A stretch of DNA of 64,000 nt from Demequina iriomotensis (GTDB lineage Bacteria > Actinomycetota > Actinomycetes > Actinomycetales > Demequinaceae), in NCBI RefSeq assembly GCF_000971395.1, contig NZ_BBME01000021.1:1-64000 (forward strand), read 5' to 3'. The notes under the pieces are model-generated. The model searched no databases. It was not told where the DNA came from and saw only the letters and a program-made list of their open reading frames with translations. The translations under genes and the position numbers were made by a program. How positions within the stretch are numbered: position 1 is the first letter of the stretch; each line of letters begins with the position of its first letter. Below, one piece after another: positions 19,801 to 28,945 of this stretch.

Positions 19801-20111
19801 CCGCGTTCCTCGTGTTCACCGCCGCGGCGATCGGCACGTATCTGATCCGGCTCTCCGGGGTCTCCCTGCTCGGCGGCGACCGCGAGCTCCCGCCGCCTGT
19901 CGCGCGCGCCCTCGGGCTGGTCGGGCCCGCCGCGATGGCCGCGATCGTCGCGAACGCGCTGCTGCTCGACGGCGGCGAGTGGCGCGGCTTCGGCGCGTGG
20001 CACCTGGCCGCGATCGTCGCGACGGGCATCGCGTTGTGGAAGCGCTCGATGGGCGTGACCATCGCGGCGGGCGCCGCGGCGTTCGCCGCCCTGCTGCTCG
20101 CCGGCGTGTAG
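19797..20111 (+). CDS. azlD: AzlD-family branched-chain amino acid exporter, small subunit
   Basis: Small membrane partner of AzlC (BrnE type), 104 aa with about four membrane helices. The family signature GTYLIRLSGVSLLGG is near the N-terminus and ALGLVGPAAMAAIVANALL follows. The GTG start overlaps the azlC stop in a GTGA arrangement, which would keep subunit ratios fixed by coupled translation. Confidence 0.87.
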   Translation: MTAFLVFTAAAIGTYLIRLSGVSLLGGDRELPPPVARALGLVGPAAMAAIVANALLLDGGEWRGFGAWHLAAIVATGIALWKRSMGVTIAAGAAAFAALLLAGV

Positions 20112-20256
20112 CGCACCGTCGACCCCCACGACGGGTTCGACTCCCACTGACACATGGGGCTCGTGGAACGCACGAGGCACAGGGTGCGCGCCCGCGCTCC
20201 CCTCGCTCACCCCTTGTCACACCTGTCATCGGCAATCGACGCACGCGCTCGCGTCG

Positions 20257-20284
20257 CACATACCTTGATGTTCTATGTATCGTG
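20257..20284. promoter_or_regulatory. Candidate PadR operator and promoter
   Basis: An inverted repeat CAC-ATAC (20257-20263) and GTAT-C-GTG (20277-20284) surrounds an AT-rich centre, just upstream of the PadR gene. PadR regulators usually bind such ATAC/GTAT palindromes over their own promoter. Confidence 0.45.
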
Positions 20285-20308
20285 GTGCGAGGGATGAAGG
20301 AGGCCGCG

Positions 20309-20680
20309 ATGAAGGTGGGCAAGGACCTCATGGCCGCGAGCGCGGCACCGCTGGTGCTGGCGATCCTGGCGGAGGGCGAGAGCTACGGCTACGCGATCGT
20401 GAGGCGCGTCCGCGAGCTGTCCGACGGCGAGCTCGAGTGGACGGACGGCTTGCTCTACCCGCTGCTCCACCGCCTCGAGGATGCGGGGCACGTGAGCTCG
20501 CGCTGGGGCGTCTCGGACACGGGCCGCCGGCGCCGCTACTACGAGATCACGGACCGGGGACGGTCCGAGCTCGCCGAGCATCGGCGTCAATGGGCCGCCG
20601 TCGCCGCGGCGCTACAGGCGGCCTGGCACGGCCTGGGCGACGCGGTCGACGGGACGATGCGCCCGGGGCTCGCGCTGTGA
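20309..20680 (+). CDS. PadR-family transcriptional regulator
   Basis: DNA-binding repressor of 123 aa. The winged helix is visible in APLVLAILAEGESYGYAIVRRV and the wing in DTGRRRRYYEITDRGRSEL, both diagnostic of PadR. AAGGAGG at 20297-20303 lies 5 nt before the ATG at 20309 and decides the start against the ATG at 20294. Its stop overlaps the next gene's start by 4 nt, so regulator and membrane protein are co-translated. This pairing is common in Gram-positives. The inducing signal is unknown, perhaps membrane stress. Confidence 0.9.
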   Translation: MKVGKDLMAASAAPLVLAILAEGESYGYAIVRRVRELSDGELEWTDGLLYPLLHRLEDAGHVSSRWGVSDTGRRRRYYEITDRGRSELAEHRRQWAAVAAALQAAWHGLGDAVDGTMRPGLAL

Positions 20681-22017
20681 GCGCGCCCGACGCCGGGGTC
20701 GAGGCGGAGATCGCCCGCTGGCGTGCCTACGTCCTGGGACGCGGCAGCGTCTCGACCGCGGACGCCGACGAGCTCGAGGACCACCTGCGCGGCCACCTCG
20801 AGCACCTGGTGGCGTCCGGCCTCTCCGAGGACGAGGCGTTCCTGGTCGCCGTCAAGCGCATGGGCAGCCAGTCCGACGTCGCGCGCGAGTTCGCGCGCCA
20901 GCATCAGCGCCGGCTCTGGCGCGAGCTGGTGCTCGACGGCGGCGCGGCGCGGGCCCGCGGCGGGCTCGCCGCGGTGCTGGGCTTCGGGTCGGCGGCCGGG
21001 CTGGCGGCGCGGCTCGGGTGGGCGCTCGGGGGCGGCGAGCACCCGCAGGACGGGTTCCTGCTCGGCATCCCCCTCGTGCTGGGCGTGGTCGCCGCGTTCC
21101 TGTGGTGGCGACGAGGCTCCTCGCCGCGCGTGCTGGCCGCCATCGGCGGGATCGCCGCGGCGCTGGCGAGCCTGGGCCTCGCCTATCCGTTCGACGGCGC
21201 GACCGACACCGCGGTGCTCATGGCGCTGCACATGCTCATGGCGATGTGGCTGACCGTGGGGTTCGCGTACGCGGGCGGCCACTGGCGCTCGCACGCCGCA
21301 CGGATGGACTTCATCCGCTTCACGGGCGAATGGGCGATCTACATGTTCCTCATCGCCGCCGCGGGCGGCGCGCTCATCGGCGTCTCGCTCGCGGTGTTCG
21401 AGGGATTGGGCATCGACATCGCCGATGCGCTGCTCACGTGGGTGCTGCCGCTCGGCATGGGAGGCGCGACCGTGGTCGCCGCGTGGCTCGTCGAGGCGAA
21501 GCAGGAGGTGCTCGAGGCCATCGCACCCGTCCTCACGCGGGTGTTCACGCCCATCGCGACGCTCGCCGTCGTCGCGATGCTGGTCGCGGCCGTCGCCAGC
21601 GGCGGCTTCGAGGAGAGCCGCGAATCCCTTATCGCGGTGGACGTGCTGCTCGTGGTGGTCCTGGGTCTCGTGCTGTACTCGCTCTCCGCGCTGCCGCCGG
21701 ACGCCCCGGCGGGCTGGACCGACCGCATGCAGCTCGCGCTCGTGATCGCGGCGCTGCTGCTCGACCTCGCGGCGCTCGCGGCGATGGCCACGCGCATCGT
21801 GGACCTGGGCCTCACCCCCAACCGCCTCGCGACGCTCGGCATGAACCTCGTGCTGGTCGCCAACCTCGCTGTCACGGCCGTGCTCTACGCGTCGCGCACC
21901 GTCCGCAACGGCCCGCTCGCACCGCTGCAGCGGTGGCAGACGCGCTACGTGCCCGTCTTCGGCGTGTGGGCCGTCACCGTCGCCGTCGCCCTCCCTCCCC
22001 TGTTCGCCTTCGCCTGA
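20677..22017 (+). CDS. Membrane protein with N-terminal permease-prefix-like domain
   Basis: The 446-aa protein starts with about 80 soluble residues (EIARWRAYVLGRG...DELEDHLRGHLEHLVASGLSEDEAFLVAVKRMG), the permease prefix domain 1 pattern often found behind PadR genes. About ten membrane helices follow, without any transporter motif I can name. The GTG start overlaps the PadR stop (GTGA). Likely a regulated envelope or stress membrane protein; a transport role is unproven. Confidence 0.8.
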   Translation: MSAPDAGVEAEIARWRAYVLGRGSVSTADADELEDHLRGHLEHLVASGLSEDEAFLVAVKRMGSQSDVAREFARQHQRRLWRELVLDGGAARARGGLAAVLGFGSAAGLAARLGWALGGGEHPQDGFLLGIPLVLGVVAAFLWWRRGSSPRVLAAIGGIAAALASLGLAYPFDGATDTAVLMALHMLMAMWLTVGFAYAGGHWRSHAARMDFIRFTGEWAIYMFLIAAAGGALIGVSLAVFEGLGIDIADALLTWVLPLGMGGATVVAAWLVEAKQEVLEAIAPVLTRVFTPIATLAVVAMLVAAVASGGFEESRESLIAVDVLLVVVLGLVLYSLSALPPDAPAGWTDRMQLALVIAALLLDLAALAAMATRIVDLGLTPNRLATLGMNLVLVANLAVTAVLYASRTVRNGPLAPLQRWQTRYVPVFGVWAVTVAVALPPLFAFA

Positions 22018-22037
22018 CCTGCGCGCGCCTCGTCCCG

Positions 22038-22256
22038 TCAGGCCGCGCGGCCGCGGTGCACCCGCGCGGCCGCCTCACCCGCGCCGCACGCCGCCGCATG
22101 AGCGACCGGGTCGGCCAGCTCCGCGATGCCGCCGACGATGAGGCACGCGACCACGTCCTGCGCGATGCGCTCGGCCAGCCGCGCATCGGCCCCAATGCTC
22201 AGCGCCGCCTGGCCCGCGGCGGTCCGCATGCTCTCGAGAAGCTCCACGTCGATCAT
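22038..22256 (-). CDS. Small hypothetical protein, 72 aa
   Basis: A short acidic-to-neutral, Ala-rich helical protein of unknown function, starting MIDVELLESMRTAAGQAALS. Two things support it as a real gene. A TAACGT -10 box lies exactly 7 nt before the ATG on the minus strand, and the frame shows the expected third-position G/C bias. It shares a 75-bp divergent promoter region with the phosphotransferase gene. The mid segment IAQDVVACLIVGGIAELADPV could be a weak amphipathic helix. Confidence 0.6.
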   Translation of the reverse strand: MIDVELLESMRTAAGQAALSIGADARLAERIAQDVVACLIVGGIAELADPVAHAAACGAGEAAARVHRGRAA

Positions 22257-22269
22257 GGGCGTGACGTTA
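22257..22269 (-). promoter_or_regulatory. -10 box for leaderless 72-aa gene
   Basis: TAACGT on the minus strand (complement at 22264-22269) lies 7 nt before the start codon at 22256. Confidence 0.55.
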
Positions 22270-22319
22270 TCGGCGACCACTGACAACGCGACCGCCGTGG
22301 TGCGCACGGCGCCCGCTGA

Positions 22320-22331
22320 TACCGTCGCGGG
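22320..22331 (+). promoter_or_regulatory. -10 box for leaderless phosphotransferase gene
   Basis: TACCGT at 22320-22325 lies 6 nt before the ATG at 22332; no ribosome-binding site is visible. Confidence 0.55.
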
Positions 22332-23243
22332 ATGATCCGCGACTCGGGCCCGCCGCCCGCGCACCCGGCGATCTCGCCCGGGCTGGCGCGGGCGCTGGTC
22401 GACCGGCAGCTGCCGGGCCTCGCTCACCTCGAGGTCGGCGAGCGCTTCGACGGATGGGACATGGTGGTCTACCGGCTGGGCGAGGACCTGAGCCTGCGGC
22501 TCCCGCGCGTCGAGGCAGCCGTCGGCTCGCTCGCGCGCGAGGCGGACCTGCTCGGCACTGTCGGCGCCGGCTGGACGTTCCCGCACCCGCGCATCGCCGC
22601 CAGCGGCGTCGGCCAGCACGGCTACCCCTGGCCGTGGGCCGTGGTCTCGTGGCTGCCCGGTCGGGCGGCCGATGCGGCGCCGCTCGACGCATCGTCCGGC
22701 GTCGCGCTCGGGCGGGCCTTCGCGCAGGTCCACGCGCCGGCGGGCGCGGGCGCGTGGTTCAACCCGGAGCAGTCGATCACGCTCGTCGAGCGCGAGGGCA
22801 ATCTCGACTGGGCGCTCGCGCGGCTCGCCGCCACGGCCGGGCCTCACGGCCAGCGGCTCGACATCGACGCGGTGCGCGACGTGTGGGCCGAGGCGCTCGA
22901 CGCCCCCGCCCCACGCGACGCTGTCTGGTCGCACGCCGACCCGCACGGCTCGAACCTGCTGGGCGTCGACGGCGCCTTCGCGGGGATCATCGACTGGGGG
23001 AAGATGGCCGGCTGCGAGCGCGCCGTCGACCTCTCCTTCCTCTACACGGCCATGCCGGCGGCGGGCGTGGACGATGCGGTGGCGGCCTATCGCGAGGAGA
23101 CCGGTTGCGACGACGCGGGCCTCGAGGCGCGGATGCGCGGCATCGCGGTGGCGAAGTGCGCGTCGTGGGCCGTGCTCGACCGGCCGCTCAACGTCATGAT
23201 GGCGTGGAGGGGCTTCGGCGAGCTCGGCGTGCTGCGCGCGTGA
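22332..23243 (+). CDS. Aminoglycoside phosphotransferase (APH)-like kinase
   Basis: Small-molecule kinase of the APH/choline kinase superfamily, 303 aa. Key motifs are the Brenner-type catalytic loop WSHADPHGSNLL with the catalytic Asp, and the metal-binding IIDWGKM with its Asp. It resembles the subgroup often labelled macrolide or aminoglycoside phosphotransferase. Sequence alone does not show drug resistance; many such chromosomal proteins phosphorylate metabolites. It is expressed from its own leaderless promoter, divergent from the 72-aa gene. Confidence 0.85.
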   Translation: MIRDSGPPPAHPAISPGLARALVDRQLPGLAHLEVGERFDGWDMVVYRLGEDLSLRLPRVEAAVGSLAREADLLGTVGAGWTFPHPRIAASGVGQHGYPWPWAVVSWLPGRAADAAPLDASSGVALGRAFAQVHAPAGAGAWFNPEQSITLVEREGNLDWALARLAATAGPHGQRLDIDAVRDVWAEALDAPAPRDAVWSHADPHGSNLLGVDGAFAGIIDWGKMAGCERAVDLSFLYTAMPAAGVDDAVAAYREETGCDDAGLEARMRGIAVAKCASWAVLDRPLNVMMAWRGFGELGVLRA

Positions 23244-23309
23244 ACGCGCGGCGGCGGGCACGCTCACGTACGCTGACGCGTTGATCCCCCGACCGGACCA
23301 GGAGGAACG

Positions 23310-23858
23310 ATGCTCGCGCTGCAGTGGACGACAGGCGAGGGCGCGCTGCCCATCGCCGTGGTCGGCGGCGTGCTCGTGCTGGTCGCGTGGGGGCTGGGCT
23401 CGCTGTTCGGGCACGGACGCCGCACCGCGCTGTGGGCGGCGCTGCTCACGTGCCTGGCCGTGATCGGGTGGATCACCATCGGCCTCACGCTCGCGACTCA
23501 CGATCCGGGCACGGGCGGCGTCAACCTCGACCCGGGACAGGAGATCCGCCGCGCGCTCGAGACCGGCGCGGGAGGGCCGCGCCTCAACCTCATCGGCAAC
23601 ATCGTGCTGTTCATCCCGTTCGGGACGGTGGTGGCGCTCATGACGCCGCGCGGCTTCGCGCTGCGCGTGCTCACCGCGACGTTCCTGGGTGCCGCGCTGT
23701 CGACCGCGATCGAGTCGACGCAGTACCTGCTCGGGCGCGTCGCCGACGTCGACGACGTCATCCTCAACACCGCGGGAGCGTTCCTCGGGGCGCTGGCGGC
23801 GGGCATCGTGCTCGCGCTGGGCGACTCGGATGCAGGGCGCCGCCGACGGGCTGACTAA
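23310..23858 (+). CDS. VanZ-family membrane protein
   Basis: A 182-aa protein with four to five membrane helices. The VanZ signature is clear: NLIGNIVLFIPFGTVVALMTP followed by STAIESTQYLLGRVADVDDVILNTAGAFLGAL. VanZ from the enterococcal cluster gives low-level teicoplanin resistance, but most chromosomal homologues have no known role. AGGAGGA lies 4-5 nt before the ATG. No other van genes are nearby, so glycopeptide resistance should not be inferred. Confidence 0.87.
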   Translation: MLALQWTTGEGALPIAVVGGVLVLVAWGLGSLFGHGRRTALWAALLTCLAVIGWITIGLTLATHDPGTGGVNLDPGQEIRRALETGAGGPRLNLIGNIVLFIPFGTVVALMTPRGFALRVLTATFLGAALSTAIESTQYLLGRVADVDDVILNTAGAFLGALAAGIVLALGDSDAGRRRRAD

Positions 23859-23868
23859 CATGGGCGGC

Positions 23869-23941
23869 GGGCCTCTAGCTCAGTCGGTAGAGCAGCGGAC
23901 TTTTAATCCGTAGGTCGTGGGTTCGAGCCCCACGGGGCCCA
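23869..23941 (+). tRNA. tRNA-Lys (anticodon TTT)
   Basis: A 73-nt cloverleaf: acceptor GGGCCTC pairs with GGGGCCC, the anticodon loop is CTTTTAA and the T-loop is TTCGAGC. Discriminator is A; the 3' CCA is not encoded. Confidence 0.96.
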
Positions 23942-24059
23942 CCGCTCACCACCACCCGCCCCGAATATGGGTGAGAACCCCGATTCGCGCGCAGGCGCCC
24001 CCGCGGTCTGATGGGGATGCCCGGCCACCATCGGCCGGCATCACACGGAAGGCACCGTC

Positions 24060-24311
24060 ATGTCGCTCTACATGGATGTCCACCACCTCGACGGCCCGGT
24101 CAGCGTCGACGAGGTCAGCAAGGCCCACGCCGCCGACCTCGAGAAGCAGGACGAGCACGGGGTCCACTACCTCCGCTACTGGGTCGACGAGTCCGCCGGA
24201 AAGATCTTCTGCCTGGTGGACGCCCCGGACCCCGAGGCCGCGAACAAGGTGCACCGCGAGGCCCACGGCCTGGTGGCGGACGAGATCCACCTGGTGGTGG
24301 AGGGTCTCTGA
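24060..24311 (+). CDS. DUF4242 (SCO4226-like) small protein
   Basis: An 83-aa ferredoxin-like-fold protein. It matches the DUF4242 pattern closely, with MSLYMDVHHLDGPVS at the start, HGVHYLRYWVDESAGKIFCLVDAP in the middle and HREAHGLVADEIHLV at the end. The Streptomyces member SCO4226 binds nickel; the His and Cys residues here fit that, but binding is inference. GGAAGG 10 nt upstream is a fair ribosome site. A large LuxR regulator begins 16 nt later, suggesting one transcript. Confidence 0.85.
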   Translation: MSLYMDVHHLDGPVSVDEVSKAHAADLEKQDEHGVHYLRYWVDESAGKIFCLVDAPDPEAANKVHREAHGLVADEIHLVVEGL

Positions 24312-24327
24312 CGGGTTCAATGGGCAG

Positions 24328-26901
24328 ATGCTCGTCGAACGCGAGATCCAGCTGAGGGGCCTGTCAGCCCTGGTGGACGATGCGCTGGCCGGCACGGGCG
24401 GCCTCGCCTTCGTCTCGGGCGAGGCAGGGGCAGGGAAGTCGTCGCTGGTCACGGCCCTCGCGACGAGCACGGCCGGCCGATGCCGCGTGCGCATCGGCGG
24501 TGCGGACAACGTCACCACCGCCGATGCGCTCGCGCCGTTTCGGGACGCGGCGCCGGAGATCCGGCCCCTGCTGGCGGGGACCGGCGGCCGCGTCGCGCTG
24601 TTCTCGGCGTTGCGGACGGCGCTGGTCGCGGAGCCCACGCTGGTGATCCTCGAGGACCTGCACTGGGCCGACGAGGCCACGCTCGATGCGCTGAGGTACC
24701 TCGCGCGGCGCCTCGAGGGCGTCCCCGTCGCCATCGTCGCCACCTACCGGGCGGACGACATCACGGCGCAGCACCCGCTCACCCAGGCGCTCGGCGACCT
24801 CGCAACCGTGCCACAGGTCTGCCGCGTCGAGGTACCGGCGCTCACGTCGGCGGGTGTCGCGACGCTGGTCGCCGAGGCGGGCGCCACCCTCGACCCGATC
24901 GCGCTCCACGCGCGCACGGGTGGCAACGCGTTCTTCGTCAGCGAGCTGCTCGCAGCCGGGGACCTGGCCCTCCCCGCGAGCGTGAGCGACGCCGTCCTCG
25001 CGAGGTTCGCGAGGTTGCCGCACGTCGCGCAGGACGCCGCGGCCGCGGCCGCCACGCTCGGGCGCGCCACGGATGCCGCACTCATCGCGGCCGTCGCTGG
25101 AGGGGAGATCGAGGCCGTGGACCTCTGCCTGGACGACGGCGTGCTGGTAGCCGGCGCGGAGGGAATCGGGTTCCGCCATGAGCTCGCACGCCAGGCGGTC
25201 GAGCTGGGCATGTCTGCGCTGCGGGCGCGCCAGCTTCACGCTCGCGCGCTGCGCGAGATCGAACGCCGCACGCCCGAGGACCACCGGCGCATCGCGCACC
25301 ATGCCGCGCGCTGCGGCGAGTCCGCGACCGCAGCGCGGCACGCGATCGCCGCGGGACGCCGCGCCGCGGAGCTGGGCGCGCACCGCGAGGCCGCCGAGCA
25401 GTACCGCGCGGCCCTGCGCCACGGCGCGACCGGCGCCGAGCGCGCCGCGATCTTCGTCGCGCTGTCCTACGAGTGCTACCTCACGGACCAGCTTCGTGAG
25501 GCGATCACAGCGCGCCAGCATGCGCTCGAGCTGCACGAGCTCCGCGCTGACCGGGCAGCGGTCGGGGAGGACGAGCGCTGGCTGTCGCGACTCTCCTGGT
25601 TCCTGGGCCGCGGCCCCGACGCGGAGCGCTACGCCACGCGCGCGATCGCGACGCTCGAACCCGTCGGCGAGACGCCTGCCCTCGCGATGGCCTACTCGAA
25701 TCTGGCCCAGCTGCGGATGCTCGCGATGGACACCGACGAGGTCGAGCGGTGGGGGACGCTCGCCCTCACGCTCGCGACGCGGCTGGGCGAGACGGAGATC
25801 CAGGCGCATGCGCTCAACAACCTGGGAGCCGCCGCGATGATCGCGGGTCGCACCGAGGCGGGGACCGCACGGCTTCAGCGCAGCCTCGACGTCGCGCTCG
25901 CCGGCGGCCTCGAGGAGCACGTGGCGCGCGCCTACACGAACCTGGGTGCGGTCGCGGTCGACCAGCGCCGCTACGTGACCGGCCTGCGTGACCTCGAGGC
26001 CGGCGTGCGCTATTGCGAGGAGCGCGACCTCGACTCGTGGACGCGCTACATGCAGGCATGCCGCTGCGTCGCGCTGGGCGACCTCGGGCGTTTCGACGAG
26101 GCGCTCGCCCTCGCGCGCATCGTCCTCGAGTCCGCGGGCCTGGCGCCCGTCTCCGCCATCCCGGCGGCCGCCGCTGCGGCGCGCGTCACCGCTCGACGCG
26201 GGCAGGACGCGACCGCCTTGCTCGCAACCGCGACAGACCTCGCAGCCGGGACGGGCGAGCTGCAGCGCATCGGCCCGGCAGCGTGCGCGGCCGCGGAAGA
26301 GGCATGGCTGTCCGGAAGGCCGGAACGGATCGCGCCGCTCACCGACACCGCCCGGCAGCTCGCGCGCGAACGCCACGAGCCCTGGCTCCTGGGCGAGCTC
26401 GCGTGGTGGCGACTGCTCGCCGGGCTCGCGCCCGAGGGCGCGGACGATGCGGCGGCCCCCTTCGCGGCCCTGCTCGCCGGGGATCACGCCCGGGCCGCGC
26501 ACGCGTGGGAGGGGATCGGCAGCCCCGTGTGGTCGGCGTACGCCGCGACCCTGGATCCCGATCCGGCGGCGGCGGACCGTGCGGTGCGCACCCTCGACGG
26601 CTTGGGGGCGACGCTCGCGGTCCAGGCGATCCTGCGCACGCGGCGCGAGCGCGGACTCGCGCTCCCCCGCCGGCCCCGCGGCGCGGCCCGCACCGCTCCC
26701 GGTCATCTCACCGCGCGAGAGCTCGACGTGCTGCGGCACCTGGATCGCGGACTGTCCACCACGGAGATCGCGCACGAGCTGGTGGTCTCGCCCCGCACGG
26801 TCGAGCACCACGTGTCCGCGGTGCTCCGCAAGCTCGGCGAGCCGACGCGCGCGCGTGCCGTCGCGGCGGCGCGGCGCGCGGGGATGCTCGACGCCGCCTG
26901 A
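24328..26901 (+). CDS. Large LuxR-family regulator with AAA ATPase and TPR-like repeats
   Basis: An 857-aa signal-transducing regulator (LAL/MalT-like plan). The N-terminal ATPase has Walker A GEAGAGKSS near residue 28 and Walker B LVILEDLHW near 110. The centre consists of helical TPR-like repeats, for example ALAMAYSNLAQLRMLAMDTD and ARAYTNLGAVAVDQRRYVTG. The C-terminal 60 residues are a LuxR helix-turn-helix (LTARELDVLRHLDRGLSTTE). It follows the DUF4242 gene closely and ends exactly where the convergent membrane-protein gene ends. Target genes and ligand are unknown; the DUF4242 protein is a candidate partner. Confidence 0.88.
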   Translation: MLVEREIQLRGLSALVDDALAGTGGLAFVSGEAGAGKSSLVTALATSTAGRCRVRIGGADNVTTADALAPFRDAAPEIRPLLAGTGGRVALFSALRTALVAEPTLVILEDLHWADEATLDALRYLARRLEGVPVAIVATYRADDITAQHPLTQALGDLATVPQVCRVEVPALTSAGVATLVAEAGATLDPIALHARTGGNAFFVSELLAAGDLALPASVSDAVLARFARLPHVAQDAAAAAATLGRATDAALIAAVAGGEIEAVDLCLDDGVLVAGAEGIGFRHELARQAVELGMSALRARQLHARALREIERRTPEDHRRIAHHAARCGESATAARHAIAAGRRAAELGAHREAAEQYRAALRHGATGAERAAIFVALSYECYLTDQLREAITARQHALELHELRADRAAVGEDERWLSRLSWFLGRGPDAERYATRAIATLEPVGETPALAMAYSNLAQLRMLAMDTDEVERWGTLALTLATRLGETEIQAHALNNLGAAAMIAGRTEAGTARLQRSLDVALAGGLEEHVARAYTNLGAVAVDQRRYVTGLRDLEAGVRYCEERDLDSWTRYMQACRCVALGDLGRFDEALALARIVLESAGLAPVSAIPAAAAAARVTARRGQDATALLATATDLAAGTGELQRIGPAACAAAEEAWLSGRPERIAPLTDTARQLARERHEPWLLGELAWWRLLAGLAPEGADDAAAPFAALLAGDHARAAHAWEGIGSPVWSAYAATLDPDPAAADRAVRTLDGLGATLAVQAILRTRRERGLALPRRPRGAARTAPGHLTARELDVLRHLDRGLSTTEIAHELVVSPRTVEHHVSAVLRKLGEPTRARAVAAARRAGMLDAA

Positions 26902-27822
26902 CTACGCGGCCGCGTTGGCCGAGACCTCGTCGCGAGTGCCAGAACGGCGGCCGGCGACGATGCGCCACACAGCGACGCCGGCCACGATCACCACGGCCAC
27001 GACCATCCGTTCCACCGCTCCCCCGTCCGGCCCGAGCGCCATCCGCATCACCTGGAGCCCTGCTGCGGGGATCTCCTCGGGGAACTTCAGGTAGATCGGC
27101 GTGAGCACGTAGGCGACCGCGGTCGTCGCCGCGGGCACCACCCACAGCATCACGAGGATCACCACGGTCGCCACGGAACGGCGCACCGTCACGAAGCCGC
27201 TCCATGCCGCGGCCCCCGCGACCACCAGGATCGGCAGCCACTCCCGTACGTAGGTGAGCGGGCTCCCGTAGACGAGCGAGGCGACGTCCCGCGACTCGAG
27301 GACCAGCCCGTCGAGCCAGGACATCGACGCGATCCCCGCCGCACCGAGCGCCACCGCGGCCCCGGCGGTGCCGGCCCGCGCGAGAGCCGCCAGCACCGTC
27401 GCGGACAGCACCACGCACGCCGCCGAGCCCGCCACGAGGGCCGCCACGTACGCCTGCGAGCGGCCGTCGTCGCCCAGCCCGGACCGCAGCGCGACCGTGC
27501 TCTGGGCCAGCGCGACCAGCTGCACGAGCACCGCTCCCACGGCGGCCGCCCACGCGGGCAGCGCCGTCCCGCGCGCACGCAGCACCCGCAAGCCGATACC
27601 CGCGAAGGCCCCGCCGAGCACCAGCATCGCCGCGATCGACGCGACGTAGTACTGGTTGAGCGGCAGCAGCGCAGTCGGCATGTCCTCCGGCAGCGTCTGC
27701 TCGAGCCAGATGTTCTGCAGCGGCAGCCGAGCGCCCGTCACCAGCCAGGGCGCGAGGCCCAGCAACGCGGTCCCGACCCCCACCGCGCCTCCGATGAGGA
27801 CCCGCGCACCGCGACCGGCCAC
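26902..27822 (-). CDS. Membrane protein of the ECF sigma operon, 306 aa
   Basis: An integral membrane protein with about eight helices and no recognisable transporter or enzyme motif. It is the third gene of a sigma factor / anchored protein / membrane protein operon; its GTG start lies 1 nt beyond the upstream stop. The order suggests that it takes part in signalling to the sigma factor or is its output. I cannot assign a family. Its stop codon abuts the stop of the convergent LuxR gene, leaving no room for a separate terminator. Confidence 0.75.
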   Translation of the reverse strand: MAGRGARVLIGGAVGVGTALLGLAPWLVTGARLPLQNIWLEQTLPEDMPTALLPLNQYYVASIAAMLVLGGAFAGIGLRVLRARGTALPAWAAAVGAVLVQLVALAQSTVALRSGLGDDGRSQAYVAALVAGSAACVVLSATVLAALARAGTAGAAVALGAAGIASMSWLDGLVLESRDVASLVYGSPLTYVREWLPILVVAGAAAWSGFVTVRRSVATVVILVMLWVVPAATTAVAYVLTPIYLKFPEEIPAAGLQVMRMALGPDGGAVERMVVAVVIVAGVAVWRIVAGRRSGTRDEVSANAAA

Positions 27823-27823
27823 G

Positions 27824-28945
27824 TCAGCAGTCCTTCAGCTCGAGGCCGGTGACCTCGCGCAGCGCGGCGACCAGGGCGTCCTGGAACGCGAAGATCGACT
27901 CGTCGTTCTCGGGCTTCTGCTGGACCACCAGGTACGCGTCGCGCCCGACCGGGCACTGGATCCCGCCGCCGTTGATCGACTCGTCGTAGTAGAGCTCCTG
28001 CTTGAGCTGCGAGTCGTCGCCCTGCACCTCGGCCCCGTCGGGCCCGGTGACCGCCGCGTCCAGCGGCACGTCGCGCAGCGTGACGGCGTAGCGCGGGCTC
28101 ATCGCGCCCGCCGGATCGGCCAGGTAGGCGTCGTAGGTCGCGGCGGAGACGTATCGGAGCGTGGGTCCGTACGTCCCCGACGTCGAGGAGGTGCCGTCGA
28201 TGAGCACCCACCCGTCCGGCAGCTCCGCCATCGCGGAGGTGTTGCCGAACGCGTCGAGCATCGCGAAGAACGCCGTGTCGCGCCCGGACGGGGTCTCGTC
28301 CGGCGCCTCGGCCTCGAAGTCCGGGTCGTGGATGGTCATCGCCTCGAGCACCTCCCCGGTCGCCGCGTCGATGATCACGAACGAGTCCGCGGGCCACGAG
28401 GGGTCGGGGTCGGGGACCAGGAAGTCCGGCCCCAGATCGCGGTACGCGTCCATGTCGGGTCCGTCGACGCGGACGTTGGCCTGCAGCATCGTGCCGTCGA
28501 CGGTGTTCACCACCACCGTGTTCGGGTGCGCGAGCACCTCCTCGGGCCACTCCTCGCACGGCTCCGAGTACGCCATCGCCCACCGGTGCTCGAGGCCGCC
28601 GACGTCGTTGTAGGGCTTGCCGTCGATCCACGTCGCGTCGACGCACCCCGCCGCGAGCGCCTCGGCCACGGCGGTCGCCGACGGGCTCGGCGCGGCGCTG
28701 GACGATGCGGTGGGCGAGTCGGCCGGCGCCGGCGCCACCGTCGCGGGCGGGGACCACAGGGCCAGACCGACCGCGCCGAGCGCCACCACCGCGGTCCCGG
28801 TCGCGCCCGTGACGAGCGCGCGGGTGCGCCGGTGGCGGGCGACCCGCTCGGTCACGGCCGAGTGGTCGGCCGCGAGCCGACCGTCGTCGAACGTCGCGCC
28901 CGCGAGCGCGTGCAGCTGGTGCAGGGTGGTGCGGGTCCCGGTCAT
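27824..28945 (-). CDS. Single-pass membrane protein, putative anti-sigma factor
   Basis: A 373-aa protein with about 45 cytoplasmic residues, one membrane helix (near residues 45-65, ALVTGATGTAVVALGAVGLA), a Pro/Ser/Ala linker and a large extracytoplasmic domain with four cysteines that could form two disulfides. Position and topology fit an anti-sigma factor: the start overlaps the ECF sigma stop by 4 nt. I see no zinc anti-sigma motif (HxxxCxxC), so it would be an unclassified type. The external domain resembles no domain I know. Confidence 0.7.
   Translation of the reverse strand: MTGTRTTLHQLHALAGATFDDGRLAADHSAVTERVARHRRTRALVTGATGTAVVALGAVGLALWSPPATVAPAPADSPTASSSAAPSPSATAVAEALAAGCVDATWIDGKPYNDVGGLEHRWAMAYSEPCEEWPEEVLAHPNTVVVNTVDGTMLQANVRVDGPDMDAYRDLGPDFLVPDPDPSWPADSFVIIDAATGEVLEAMTIHDPDFEAEAPDETPSGRDTAFFAMLDAFGNTSAMAELPDGWVLIDGTSSTSGTYGPTLRYVSAATYDAYLADPAGAMSPRYAVTLRDVPLDAAVTGPDGAEVQGDDSQLKQELYYDESINGGGIQCPVGRDAYLVVQQKPENDESIFAFQDALVAALREVTGLELKDC

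Noticed and set aside
23310..23858. VanZ as a glycopeptide resistance marker
   Set aside because: Isolated VanZ-domain proteins are widespread without resistance; vanHAX and regulators are absent.
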